Shown one piece after another: positions 1 through 7,586 of a stretch of 64,000 nt of DNA (the stretch's first letter is position 1; every line of letters begins with the position of its first letter). This stretch comes from Rhodosalinus halophilus (lineage in GTDB: Bacteria; Pseudomonadota; Alphaproteobacteria; Rhodobacterales; Rhodobacteraceae), in contig NZ_QNTQ01000005.1 of the NCBI RefSeq assembly GCF_003298775.1, positions 1-64,000 on the forward strand, written 5' to 3'. Below the pieces are notes generated by a model. That model was not told the DNA's origin and made no database searches. It was given only the letters and a program-made list of their open reading frames with translations. The translations under genes and the position numbers were made by a program.

Positions 1-1741
1 CCTGCTCGTGGATCGAAAAGTTGTCGCGCGCGCGTACCGTCACCTGCATGAAGTCGGGCTCGACCTCGGGAAAGAAGATCACGCCGCGGCCGTATTCGGC
101 GTAGCTCGCGAAGGAGCCGATCAGCAGCGCCAGCGCGAAGCCCAGCACCGCCCAGGGCCGAACCACGGCCCATTGCACGACCTGCGCATAGCGTCCCGTC
201 CAGCCGCCGGCGCGGCGGGGATCGCCCGCTTCGGATTCGTGCAGCAGGCGTTTGGCCGCCGCGCTCTGCGGCTGCGCGCGCCCGATCACCCCGCCCAGGA
301 CGGGGATGAAGACCAGCGCCATCGCCAGCGAGGCCGAGAGCGTCAGGATGACCGTGATCGGCAGGAAGCGCATGAACTCGCCCACCGTGCCGGTCCAGAA
401 CAGAAGCGGAAAGAAGACGCTGAGCGTGGTGACGGTGGAGGCGATGATCGGCCAGGCCATCCGCTTTGCCGCGGCAGCGTAGGCGGCGGGTGGCGCGAGC
501 CCCTCCTGCAGCTTGCGGTCCGCGAGTTCGACGGTGACGATCGCCCCGTCCACCAGCATCCCCACGACCATGATCAGCGAGAAGAGCACGACGATGTTCA
601 TCGTCTCGCCCATCGCCCAGAGCGCGCCGACCCCGGTCAGGAAGGCGCCCGGAATGGCGAGCCCCACCAGCAGACCGGGGCGCCAGCCCAGCGCCCAGAT
701 CACCACGATCATGACGAGGAGCACGGCGGCGATCACGTTCGCCTCGAGATCGCTGAGGATGTCGCGGACGTATTCCGACTGATCCTGCATGTAGTCCACG
801 CGCACGGACTCGGGCCAGTCCCGGGTGGACTCGTCGATCACGCGCTTGGCGTTCTCGACCGTCGCGATGATGTTGGCGCCCACGCGCTTCTTGATCTCGA
901 GCGCGAGCGCGGGCTGCCCGTCGATCCGGGCGAAGCCGCTGGGATCCTCGAAGGTGCGGCGGATGGTGGCGACCTCGGAGAAACTGACCACGGTACCGTC
1001 GCGCACCTTGACAGGCAGCTCCATGACATCGTCGATGTCCTCGATCAGCCCGGGCACCTTCAGGACGATCCGCCCTGCGCCGGTCTCGATGGCGCCGGCC
1101 GCGATGAGCCTGTTGTTGCGCTGGATCTGGCCGATGAGCTCCTCGAAGGAGATGTTGTAGGTCTCGAAGACCGTCGGGTCGATCAGCACCTCGAGAAGCT
1201 CGTCGCGCGCGCCGCCGATATCCACCTCGAGCACGCCGGGCAGCGCCTCGAGCCGGTCCTGAAGCTCGGTGGCGAGCTGGTTCAGCGTGCGCTCGGGCAC
1301 CGGCCCCGAGAGGATCGCAGTGAGGATCGGGAAGAGCGCCGTGTTGACCTCGTTCACAGAGGGCTCGGTCGCGTCCTCCGGCAGATCCTCGCGCGCGCGG
1401 TCCACCGCCTCGCGCACGCTGTCGAGTGCCTCGTCGCTGTCGAAGCCCGCGTCGAACTCGAGCGTGACGGAGGCGGAGCCCTGGCGCGCCGTCGCGCTCA
1501 TCTCCTCGACCCCGGTGATCGAGGCGAGCTCGGTCTCGAGCGGCTCGATCAGCAGGCGTTCGGCATCCTCGGGCGAGATGCCCTCGAGCGTGGTGATGAC
1601 GTAGATCACCGGGATCGGCACCTCGGGTGCCGCCTCCTTGGGGATCTGGACGTAGGCCACGGTGCCGAAGGAGAGCAGAAAGGCCAGCACCATCACCACC
1701 ACGCGGGTGCGGGCGAAGGCAGCGTCGATGATCGCGCTCAT
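1..1741 (-). CDS. RND efflux transporter permease (C-terminal part outside the window)
   Basis: Inner-membrane proton-driven efflux permease of the AcrB/HAE1 superfamily; about 580 N-terminal residues of an expected ~1000-1050 are visible, and the frame is open to the window edge. A first membrane helix lies at about residues 13-31, followed by a periplasmic porter domain to about residue 335 and further helices at roughly 337-352, 358-375 and 383-404. The helix-4 motif reads GMLVDGAIV, so the first proton-relay Asp (D398) is present while the second position, Asp in AcrB, is Gly. The ATG shares its A with the TGA of the adaptor gene, so the two are translationally coupled. The substrate cannot be read from sequence. 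Confidence 0.9.
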   Translation of the reverse strand, partial: MSAIIDAAFARTRVVVMVLAFLLSFGTVAYVQIPKEAAPEVPIPVIYVITTLEGISPEDAERLLIEPLETELASITGVEEMSATARQGSASVTLEFDAGFDSDEALDSVREAVDRAREDLPEDATEPSVNEVNTALFPILTAILSGPVPERTLNQLATELQDRLEALPGVLEVDIGGARDELLEVLIDPTVFETYNISFEELIGQIQRNNRLIAAGAIETGAGRIVLKVPGLIEDIDDVMELPVKVRDGTVVSFSEVATIRRTFEDPSGFARIDGQPALALEIKKRVGANIIATVENAKRVIDESTRDWPESVRVDYMQDQSEYVRDILSDLEANVIAAVLLVMIVVIWALGWRPGLLVGLAIPGAFLTGVGALWAMGETMNIVVLFSLIMVVGMLVDGAIVTVELADRKLQEGLAPPAAYAAAAKRMAWPIIASTVTTLSVFFPLLFWTGTVGEFMRFLPITVILTLSASLAMALVFIPVLGGVIGRAQPQSAAAKRLLHESEAGDPRRAGGWTGRYAQVVQWAVVRPWAVLGFALALLIGSFASYAEYGRGVIFFPEVEPDFMQVTVRARDNFSIHEQ

Positions 1742-2937
1742 CACTCGCCCTCCGGCGCCGGCGGCGTCTCGAGCAGCCGGTCGCGCATCTGCCCCAGATC
1801 CAGCTCGGCCTCGGGCCGCGGCGCGACCGCCTCGCCGGCCGAGACGAAGCCCTGCCCGACGGTGATGATGCGCGCCTGATCCGGCAGCCCCGTGACCCAG
1901 ATACCCTCGGTCCCGGCGCGGACGATCTCCACCGGGTGGAACTCAACGGTGTTTTCGGCGGTGACCGTCTTGATCCCCAGCCGCCCCGCCGGATCCAGCG
2001 AGAGGATGGCGGGCGAGAGAAAATGCGCCTCCACCTCGCCGCGCGGGATGCGGACCTGGGCGCTGATGCCGGCCGGAATGGCGCGGTCGTCGTTGGCGAC
2101 CTCGACCTCCGCCGCGAAGGTGCGCGTCTCGGGATCGGCGGCGGCACCGACGAAGGACACGGTGCCGGCTCGCGTCTCGCCGGTGATGAAGGAGACCTCG
2201 GCGCGCTGGCCTTCCTCGATGCCGCGAAGCTCCTGCTGGGGCACGCGAACCGTGACGGTGAGCGGCGTGAGATCGACGACCCGAGCGACCGGCGTGCCGG
2301 AGGTCACGAACTCGCCCTCGTCGATCTCGAGCGACTCGACACGCCCGGCGAAAGGTGCACGGATCGTCGTGTCCTCGAGCGCCTCCTCGGCGGCGGTAAG
2401 CTGCGACTCGGCGGCCGCGAGCGCCGCGCGCGCCTGCGCCAGCCGGTCCACCGTCGCCACGCCGCGGTCCAGCAACGTCTGCGCATTCTCGAACTCGCGC
2501 AGGGCGCGGTCGTATTCCTCCTGCGCGCGGTTGACCTCGGCCCGCGCGCGTTCCGAAGAGATGCGTCCGAGCACCTGCCCCGCCTCGACCACGGCGCCCT
2601 TGCTCACGGCGACCTCGGTCACGCTGCCCGTCGCCTCGGCCAGAACGCGGGTGTCGCGCTCCGGTTCGGCCTCGCCTTCGGCGACGAAGACCTGGGTCAC
2701 CGGCTCGGCGGCGGACTCCCTGACGGCCACCTGAACCGGGGCCGGCCCGCCTTCGCCGGTCGCGGCGGCCTGCGCGTCATCATCGGCCGGAAAGACGTAT
2801 CCGCTGCCCATCCAGGCGGCGAGGGCCAGCGCGACGGCGAGCGCGATCCATTTCGACCGGCCCGCGCCCCTGTCGCCCTCGAACCGCAATCGTTCCGGAC
2901 CGTCCTGCCCCGTGCCGGGCTTCGCGTCGCTCGACAT
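1741..2937 (-). CDS. RND efflux periplasmic adaptor (membrane fusion protein)
   Basis: 398-residue adaptor of the HlyD/AcrA family that links the RND permease encoded immediately downstream to an outer-membrane channel. A cytoplasmic N-terminus is followed by a hydrophobic anchor at about residues 29-49. A first lipoyl half (around GSVTEVAVSKGAVVEAGQ) comes next, then an Ala/Glu-rich coiled-coil hairpin at about 128-190, the second lipoyl half (IRAPFAGRVESLEIDEGEFV), and beta-barrel and membrane-proximal domains. The ATG has a GAGAGG ribosome site seven bases upstream. It is the first gene of a two-gene coupled operon, and a long inverted repeat lies about 25-65 bases upstream of the start. 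The specific drug or metabolite exported is unknown. Confidence 0.9.
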   Translation of the reverse strand: MSSDAKPGTGQDGPERLRFEGDRGAGRSKWIALAVALALAAWMGSGYVFPADDDAQAAATGEGGPAPVQVAVRESAAEPVTQVFVAEGEAEPERDTRVLAEATGSVTEVAVSKGAVVEAGQVLGRISSERARAEVNRAQEEYDRALREFENAQTLLDRGVATVDRLAQARAALAAAESQLTAAEEALEDTTIRAPFAGRVESLEIDEGEFVTSGTPVARVVDLTPLTVTVRVPQQELRGIEEGQRAEVSFITGETRAGTVSFVGAAADPETRTFAAEVEVANDDRAIPAGISAQVRIPRGEVEAHFLSPAILSLDPAGRLGIKTVTAENTVEFHPVEIVRAGTEGIWVTGLPDQARIITVGQGFVSAGEAVAPRPEAELDLGQMRDRLLETPPAPEGE

Positions 2938-2959
2938 TCGACCTCTCCACCGCTCCGCT

Positions 2960-3000
2960 TCGGTCGCCGCCGAGCACTAGCTAGCACTCGGAGCGACCGA
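2960..3000. promoter_or_regulatory. 41-bp imperfect inverted repeat, likely operator of the efflux operon
   Basis: The centre is the 8-bp palindrome CTAGCTAG (2977-2984). It is flanked by CCGAG (2970-2974) and CTCGG (2987-2991), then by TCGGTCGC (2960-2967) and GCGACCGA (2993-3000), giving three nested levels of dyad symmetry. It lies just upstream of the adaptor gene. Size and position fit a TetR/MarR-type repressor site, but no regulator gene is next to it and no binding protein can be named. Confidence 0.45.
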
Positions 3001-3116
3001 GGCACAGAGGCGAGGTTCCGGCCAAGCGCCCGGAACCGGTGTCGGCGCGTCGTGTCGTCTGATTCAAAGCCTGTGCTGCCACGGGCGCCGCGCAGTCCTC
3101 GGCGCGACCGCGCGGA

Positions 3117-3605
3117 TCACTCCTCGCCCTCGTCGGCGCTCGAGGCGTTGAGAAGGCCGTATTTCTCTTCGCCCAGCTTGTCCATCAGGTCGAGCTGCGT
3201 CTCGAGGAAGTCGATGTGCCCTTCCTCGTCAGCGATCAGCTCCTCGAAGATGTTCTTGCTGACGTAGTCGCCCACGCTGTCGCAGTGATTGCGCGCCTCG
3301 ATGTAGAGCGTGCGCGCGTCGTGCTCCGCGGCGAGATCGCATTCGAGCGTCTCCTTCACGGTCTGCCCGATGCGCAGCGGGTCGAGCTTCTGAAGGTTCG
3401 GATGCCCCTCGAGGAAGATGATGCGCTCGATCAGCTTGTCGGCGTGGTGCATCTCCTCGATGCTCTCCTCGCGGGATTTGGCCGCGATCTTGCCGTACCC
3501 CCAGTCCTCCTGAAGCCGGTAGTGCAACCAGTACTGGCTGACCGCCGTCAGCTCGCTGCGCAGCGCCTTGTTCAGGTATTCGATGACCTTGTCGTCGCCC
3601 TTCAT
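3117..3605 (-). CDS. bfr: Bacterioferritin
   Basis: Haem-containing 24-mer iron-storage protein that oxidises Fe(II) and mineralises it in its cavity, in the cytoplasm. The 162-residue length is typical. All di-iron ferroxidase ligands are at E. coli numbering: E18, E51, H54, E94, E127 and H130, with Y25 conserved. M52, the axial haem ligand shared between two subunits, is also present, so this is a true haem bacterioferritin and not a ferritin-like paralogue. The ATG follows a GGAGAGC ribosome site. The ferredoxin gene bfd lies 89 bases upstream in the same direction, the usual pairing for iron release. Confidence 0.96.
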   Translation of the reverse strand: MKGDDKVIEYLNKALRSELTAVSQYWLHYRLQEDWGYGKIAAKSREESIEEMHHADKLIERIIFLEGHPNLQKLDPLRIGQTVKETLECDLAAEHDARTLYIEARNHCDSVGDYVSKNIFEELIADEEGHIDFLETQLDLMDKLGEEKYGLLNASSADEGEE

Positions 3606-3631
3606 CTTGCTCTCCTTGCACGCGATACATC

Positions 3632-3648
3632 TTGAATGAGCTATTCGA
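3632..3648. promoter_or_regulatory. Palindrome in the bfr leader, possible iron-responsive operator
   Basis: TTGAAT (3632-3637) and ATTCGA (3643-3648) form an imperfect dyad around GAGCT, about 27-43 bases upstream of the bfr ATG. Alphaproteobacterial bacterioferritin genes are commonly controlled by Irr or RirA, and Irr sites are AT-rich dyads. The match to a consensus is weak, so this is only a candidate. Confidence 0.25.
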
Positions 3649-3694
3649 TGCCGTCGTGCAAGCGGGAATGGCCTGCGGCCTCAGGACGCTCCGG

Positions 3695-3940
3695 TCACTC
3701 CGAGCCGCGACCTGCGCGGCGCCCCTGCAGGTCGCACAGTTCGGCGGGCACGCCTGTTCCGGGGTGCGATTCCAACGTGTTCATGAAGAGCGGCAGGCAT
3801 CCGCCGCAGTCGGCCTTCTTGCCCAGGGCGCGATAGACCTTGCCGGGCGTGACGATCGTGTCGGGGTCGGAGGCCCGCATCCAGTCCACCGCGCGGCGGA
3901 TCTCGTCCTCCGAGATGTTCATGCAGTGACAGACGATCAT
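3695..3940 (-). CDS. bfd: Bacterioferritin-associated ferredoxin
   Basis: Small [2Fe-2S] protein (81 residues from the chosen start) that reduces the haem of bacterioferritin so stored iron can be released. It begins MIVCHC and has the second cysteine pair as CGGC, giving the family pattern C4-x-C6 then C-x2-C in a BFD-like fold. The upstream in-frame ATG would add an Arg-rich 17-residue extension not seen in the family. The chosen ATG is preceded by GGGAAACGCAG. The C-terminus is somewhat extended compared with the ~64-residue E. coli protein. It lies directly upstream of bfr. Confidence 0.85.
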   Translation of the reverse strand: MIVCHCMNISEDEIRRAVDWMRASDPDTIVTPGKVYRALGKKADCGGCLPLFMNTLESHPGTGVPAELCDLQGRRAGRGSE

Positions 3941-4110
3941 CTGCGTTTCCCCGTCGTCATCCGCTGCGCGTCGCCGCGGTTTTCTTCGCAACTATCCGAT
4001 CCGCTGCCCGCCTCACATTGACCTAACGCAAAGCGCAGCGTTCGTTTCCCCGGCAGTCCCGGTCCCGAGGACCGCGACTCGGCATCTTGAAAGAAAATCT
4101 GATCGCTCCA

Positions 4111-4131
4111 GTCGGGAAAGTCAATCCCGAC
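4111..4131. other. Perfect 7-bp hairpin in the bfd/gpgP intergenic region
   Basis: GTCGGGA (4111-4117) and TCCCGAC (4125-4131) form a perfect stem around a 7-nt loop, in the 283-bp divergent region between bfd and the phosphatase gene. There is no T run on either side, so it is not a canonical terminator. It may be an operator or leader structure. Nothing else is recognised in this gap. Confidence 0.25.
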
Positions 4132-4223
4132 GCAATCGGTCAGCTAAGAACTTCTGCACGGCTTTCGGTGCGCGGGCATCCTGCTGCCGTCGCGGAGGAT
4201 CCGGGGGAGGATGGATAGAGCAC

Positions 4224-5003
4224 ATGCCGGACTGGCTGATCGTGACCGACCTGGACGGTACTCTGCTGGATCATGCGACCTATTCGCACGCAGCGGCGGA
4301 CGCGACCCTCGCCAGGCTCCGCGCCGCTCGCATCCCTGTCGTGCTCGCGAGTTCGAAGACCGCGGCCGAGATCGTGCCGCTGCGGGCCGCGCTGGGTTTC
4401 GCGCATGTTCCCGCGATCTGCGAGAACGGCGGCGGGATCGTGCCGCCGGGGGCGGCGGCGCGGCCCGATGCCACGGCGCATGCCCGCCTGCGGGCCGCGC
4501 TCGACCGGCTGCCGCGCGAGCTGCGCGCAGGCTTTCGCGGCTTTTCCGACATGACGCGCGAGGAACTGGCCGAGGCGACCGGCCTCGCCCCGGAGGAAGC
4601 CGCCCTGGCCCGGGCGCGCGCCTTCACCGAGCCCGGCCTGTGGACGGGCACGGCGGAGGCCCGCGCCGCCTTCGTCACGACCCTCGCCGCCGAGGGTATC
4701 GCCGCCCGCGAGGGCGGCCGTTTCCTGACCCTGGGCTTCGGGCATACCAAGGCCGAGCGGATGCACGAGATCGCCGAGAGCCTTGGCCGCGACCGCATCC
4801 TCGCGCTGGGCGACGCGCCCAACGACGTCGAGATGCTGGAATCCGCGGACCGCGCGGCGATCGTCGCCAATCCGCACCGTGCCCCCCTGCCCCGGCTCGC
4901 CGGCGAAGCGGAGGGCAGGATCCTGCGCACCGACCTGCCCGGACCGACGGGCTGGTCGTGGGCGGTGGAACGGATACTATCGGACGAAGGCGTCGATGTC
5001 TGA
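4224..5003 (+). CDS. HAD-family glucosyl-/mannosyl-3-phosphoglycerate phosphatase
   Basis: 259-residue HAD hydrolase of the MPGP type, predicted to dephosphorylate glucosyl-3-phosphoglycerate to the compatible solute glucosylglycerate. Motif I is DLDGT with nucleophile D9 and D11. Motif II is the LASSKT segment, the motif III lysine lies in GHTKAERM, and motif IV is GDAPNDVEML. The large cap insert between motifs II and III is that of Cof-type HADs. The synthase gene follows 24 bases downstream, which makes the glucosyl rather than mannosyl substrate likely. Sequence alone does not separate the two sugars. Confidence 0.82.
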   Translation: MPDWLIVTDLDGTLLDHATYSHAAADATLARLRAARIPVVLASSKTAAEIVPLRAALGFAHVPAICENGGGIVPPGAAARPDATAHARLRAALDRLPRELRAGFRGFSDMTREELAEATGLAPEEAALARARAFTEPGLWTGTAEARAAFVTTLAAEGIAAREGGRFLTLGFGHTKAERMHEIAESLGRDRILALGDAPNDVEMLESADRAAIVANPHRAPLPRLAGEAEGRILRTDLPGPTGWSWAVERILSDEGVDV

Positions 5004-5027
5004 CCACGGAATTTCAGGAGCCCGGCC

Positions 5028-6248
5028 TTGGCGGATTTTCACCAGAACGGACAGGTTGCCACCCTGCACGACCTGCGCACCGTGTCGCCCGACGCGCTGA
5101 CCCACGCGGTCGCAACCTTCGCGCGTGATCGACCGGTGACCCTCATCCTGCCGTCGCTCTACTCGGAACTCGAGGGCGACGCGCTGCCGGCGATCCTCGA
5201 CGAAATCGCACAGCTGCCGTATCTGCACCGCGTGGTGATCGGCCTCGACCAGGCGGACGCCGCGCAATACGCCCACGCCGTCCGCTTCTTCGCCCGTTTG
5301 CCGCAGGATCACGTCGTGATCTGGAACGACAGCCCGCGGCAGCGCGCGCTGGGCGAGCGGCTGAAGGCGCACGGCCTCTACCCGTCGGAGCCCGGAAAGG
5401 GCAAGAACGTCTGGACCTGCATGGGCTACATGCTGGCGCGCCGCGACACCTGGGTCGCGGCCGTGCACGACTGCGACATCCTCACCTACTCGCGCCACAT
5501 GCTGACGCGCCTGATCTACCCGGTGGTGAACCCGAACTTCTCCTACCAGGTTTCCAAGGGCTTCTACCCCCGCCTCGGCGAGGGCAAGATGAACGGGCGT
5601 GTCACGCGCCTTCTCGTCTCGCCGCTGCTGGTGTCGCTGCGCAAGGTCGTGGGGGACAGCGACTTCGTCGATTTCCTGCGCAGCTTCCGCTACCCGCTCT
5701 CGGGCGAGGTGGCGCTGCGCACCGCGATCCTGCCCGATCTGCGCATCCCGTCGGACTGGGGCCTCGAGATCGGCGTGCTCTCCGAGGCCTGGCGCAACCT
5801 TGCGCCCAAGTCGGTCTGTCAGGTCGAAATCTCGGACGCCTACGACCACAAGCATCAGGCGCTTTCCCCCGAGGACGCGGCCACCGGCCTCAACCGCATG
5901 TCCACCGACATCTGCAAGGCGATCTTCCGCAAGCTCGCGGCCGACGGCACTGTGTTCACCCAGAACACCTTCCGCACGCTCAAGGCGGTCTACTACCGCT
6001 CGGCGCTCGACATGCTGGAGAGCTACTACAACGACGCGGCGATGAACGGCCTGACCATGGACCGCCACAAGGAGGAGCAGTCCGTCGAGCTCTTTGCCGA
6101 GAACATCATGCGCGCGGGGCAGGCGTTTCTCGACAACCCCTTCGAGACCCCCTTCATCCCCACCTGGTCCCGCGTCAACGCCGCCGACCCGGAACTGCTG
6201 ACCGACATGCTGACGGCGGTGGAGGAGGATCTGGCGGAGGTGCGCTGA
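5028..6248 (+). CDS. gpgS: Glucosyl-3-phosphoglycerate synthase
   Basis: 406-residue GT-A glycosyltransferase expected to transfer glucose from an NDP-glucose to 3-phosphoglycerate. It starts at TTG, seven bases after an AGGAG ribosome site. The N-terminus (ADFHQNGQVATLHDL) and the LPSLYSELEG segment are characteristic of the bacterial GpgS group. A metal-binding DxD-type motif appears as HDCDILTYSR. The gene is downstream of the phosphatase in one operon, and a stem followed by TATTTTT overlaps its stop codon. In many bacteria this pair makes glucosylglycerate under salt stress or nitrogen limitation. A degradative phosphorylase lies 1.3 kb away in the opposite direction. Confidence 0.85.
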   Translation: MADFHQNGQVATLHDLRTVSPDALTHAVATFARDRPVTLILPSLYSELEGDALPAILDEIAQLPYLHRVVIGLDQADAAQYAHAVRFFARLPQDHVVIWNDSPRQRALGERLKAHGLYPSEPGKGKNVWTCMGYMLARRDTWVAAVHDCDILTYSRHMLTRLIYPVVNPNFSYQVSKGFYPRLGEGKMNGRVTRLLVSPLLVSLRKVVGDSDFVDFLRSFRYPLSGEVALRTAILPDLRIPSDWGLEIGVLSEAWRNLAPKSVCQVEISDAYDHKHQALSPEDAATGLNRMSTDICKAIFRKLAADGTVFTQNTFRTLKAVYYRSALDMLESYYNDAAMNGLTMDRHKEEQSVELFAENIMRAGQAFLDNPFETPFIPTWSRVNAADPELLTDMLTAVEEDLAEVR

Positions 6249-6270
6249 GGCTGCGCGCCTCTGTATTTTT
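6247..6270 (+). terminator. Short rho-independent terminator after gpgS
   Basis: The stem GAGGC/GCCTC (6247-6251 and 6257-6261, loop TGCGC) is followed by TGTATTTTT. It overlaps the gpgS stop codon and ends six bases before the next small ORF. The 5-bp stem is short, so termination may be partial. Confidence 0.4.
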
Positions 6271-6275
6271 GACGC

Positions 6276-6512
6276 ATGCCCCACACCCACACCGTCCTCC
6301 GCTCCGTCAACCTGCCCGGCGAGCGCGTCTGCGTGGACCTCTTCCGCCGGCCGGACGGGACCTACGGTTTCGAGGAATACCGGCGCGAGCCGGAGGACGG
6401 GCGGGGGTGGTTCGTGATCGGGCATCACGGGCACCGGGTCTTCGACAGCGAGGCGGCGGCGCTCGCAGCAGCGCGGCGGGAGGTGGCCTGGCTGGACGGG
6501 ACGCTGGGCTGA
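6276..6512 (+). CDS. Conserved hypothetical small protein
   Basis: 78-residue hydrophilic protein with no signal peptide and no recognised domain. It has a run of aromatic and charged residues (RPDGTYGFEEYRREPEDGRG) and a C-terminal Ala-rich helix (SEAAALAAARREVAWL). Good codon bias and spacing after gpgS suggest a real gene. However, no ribosome site precedes the ATG and a terminator-like stem lies just upstream, so expression is uncertain. I do not assign a function. Confidence 0.55.
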   Translation: MPHTHTVLRSVNLPGERVCVDLFRRPDGTYGFEEYRREPEDGRGWFVIGHHGHRVFDSEAAALAAARREVAWLDGTLG

Positions 6513-6556
6513 CCGGCGTGCCGCCGCGTAATTCCGACCTTGCCACTCAGGTATCC

Positions 6557-6586
6557 TTGACAGGCCTACGCGCGGCCGATTATCCG
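6557..6586 (+). promoter_or_regulatory. Sigma-70 type promoter upstream of the DUF6746-like gene
   Basis: A perfect -35 box TTGACA (6557-6562) is separated by 18 bases from TATCCG (6581-6586). The gene starts about 55 bases further on. The stretch after 6540 is AT-richer than its surroundings, as expected for a promoter. Confidence 0.5.
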
Positions 6587-6644
6587 ACTGAAACACTAAG
6601 CTTTTGGTGCTTGCCCTGAGTCGCTTCGACCGAAGGAACCAGAG

Positions 6645-7022
6645 ATGACCCCATTCAAGACCCTGATCGCCACCGCGGCCCTTGGACTTTCGGCCCTCGC
6701 CGCCCATGCCGACGAGGGAGAGGTGCAGCACTACGCCGTCGTGCCGTCCGAGACGCTGGAGCAGGCGCTGGCCAACTTCGCGGAGTACAACGCCAAGGTC
6801 CGCGAGGTGCTGGCGCGCGAGGATCTCACCGTGGCCGACATGGAGGAGATCCACGAATACACCTACACGATCGAGGTGGCGCTCGCGAAGATCAACGAAG
6901 AACTCGGCGCGCTCCCCGAGACGCTCGAGGCGCTGCACCTGGCCTCAGAGGCGCACGAGCCGGACGAGGTGCGCAGCCTGGCCGAGACCTACTTCGAGAC
7001 GGCGGGCCAGCTTTCCCAGTGA
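6645..7022 (+). CDS. Small periplasmic protein, DUF6746-like
   Basis: 125-residue secreted protein. A signal peptide (MTPFKTLIATAALGLSALAAHA) is followed by a mature acidic, almost entirely helical domain with the pattern ETLEQALANFAEYNAKV and ADMEEIHEYTYTIEVAL. Soluble proteins of this kind are classed as DUF6746 and have no known function. A good promoter lies upstream, and a 16-bp perfect palindrome (7037-7052, GGGGCTGCAGCCCC core) follows the stop. The next gene encodes a periplasmic cytochrome c, so a link to periplasmic redox or stress is possible but unproven. Confidence 0.7.
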   Translation: MTPFKTLIATAALGLSALAAHADEGEVQHYAVVPSETLEQALANFAEYNAKVREVLAREDLTVADMEEIHEYTYTIEVALAKINEELGALPETLEALHLASEAHEPDEVRSLAETYFETAGQLSQ

Positions 7023-7147
7023 ACCGCCACGGGGGCTGGGGCTGCAGCCCCATGCCCTGATGCGAGCGGTCAATGCGTCGCCTCGTGCAGGTGCGCCATC
7101 CTGCCTCTGCCGTCCGGCTCTGGCGGCAGATGGATGGGAGACGATGC

Positions 7148-7582
7148 ATGAAGAGAACCACCTCTCTCGCCCTCGCGGCGCTGCTGGCCGCGGGCGCCGC
7201 TTTCGCGCAGGACGGCGCGACGGAAGAGTCCGCGCTCGGGCGTGCGGAATACATGATCGCCTGTGCGGGCTGCCACGGGGAATCGGGCAAGGGCGACGGG
7301 CCTCTGGCCGGCCTTCTCGACATTTCCACCCCGGACCTCACCGAGCTTTCAAAGCGCTACAGCGGCAGCTTCCCCTTCCGCAACACGCTGCTCCTGATCG
7401 ACGGTCGCAACGACATCCGCGCCCATGGCAGCGAGATGCCGGTCTGGGGGGACCGCTACATGAGCTCGGCCGAGGCCGTGGCGATGGAGCAGTTTCCGGG
7501 CATGAGCCGCGAGGTGGCGGACGCGATCACGCGCGGCCGGCTGCTGTCGCTCGTCTACTACCTCGAGTCGATCCAGCAATAG
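7148..7582 (+). CDS. Periplasmic monohaem cytochrome c
   Basis: 144-residue exported class-I-like cytochrome c. After the signal peptide (MKRTTSLALAALLAAGAAFA) the haem site is C39-A-G-C42-H43, and a Met in the MPVWGDRYM segment is the likely distal ligand. The second ATG of the frame was chosen because GGGAG precedes it and a clean signal peptide follows. The protein should carry electrons in the periplasm, but its redox partners are not encoded nearby. Its stop is only four bases from the convergent stop of the phosphorylase gene. Confidence 0.82.
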   Translation: MKRTTSLALAALLAAGAAFAQDGATEESALGRAEYMIACAGCHGESGKGDGPLAGLLDISTPDLTELSKRYSGSFPFRNTLLLIDGRNDIRAHGSEMPVWGDRYMSSAEAVAMEQFPGMSREVADAITRGRLLSLVYYLESIQQ

Positions 7583-7586
7583 GCGG

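Noticed and set aside
8-1879. Long plus-strand open frame opposite the RND permease
   Set aside because: It is a shadow of the G/C-biased third positions of the real minus-strand gene. Its His/Asp/Arg-rich translation shows no domain.
3941-3991. 17-residue N-terminal extension of Bfd
   Set aside because: It is Arg-rich, unlike the family, and the internal ATG with MIVCHC has a fitting ribosome site.
4977-6938. Minus-strand open frame opposite gpgS
   Set aside because: gpgS has clear family motifs and a ribosome site. The opposite frame is compositional.
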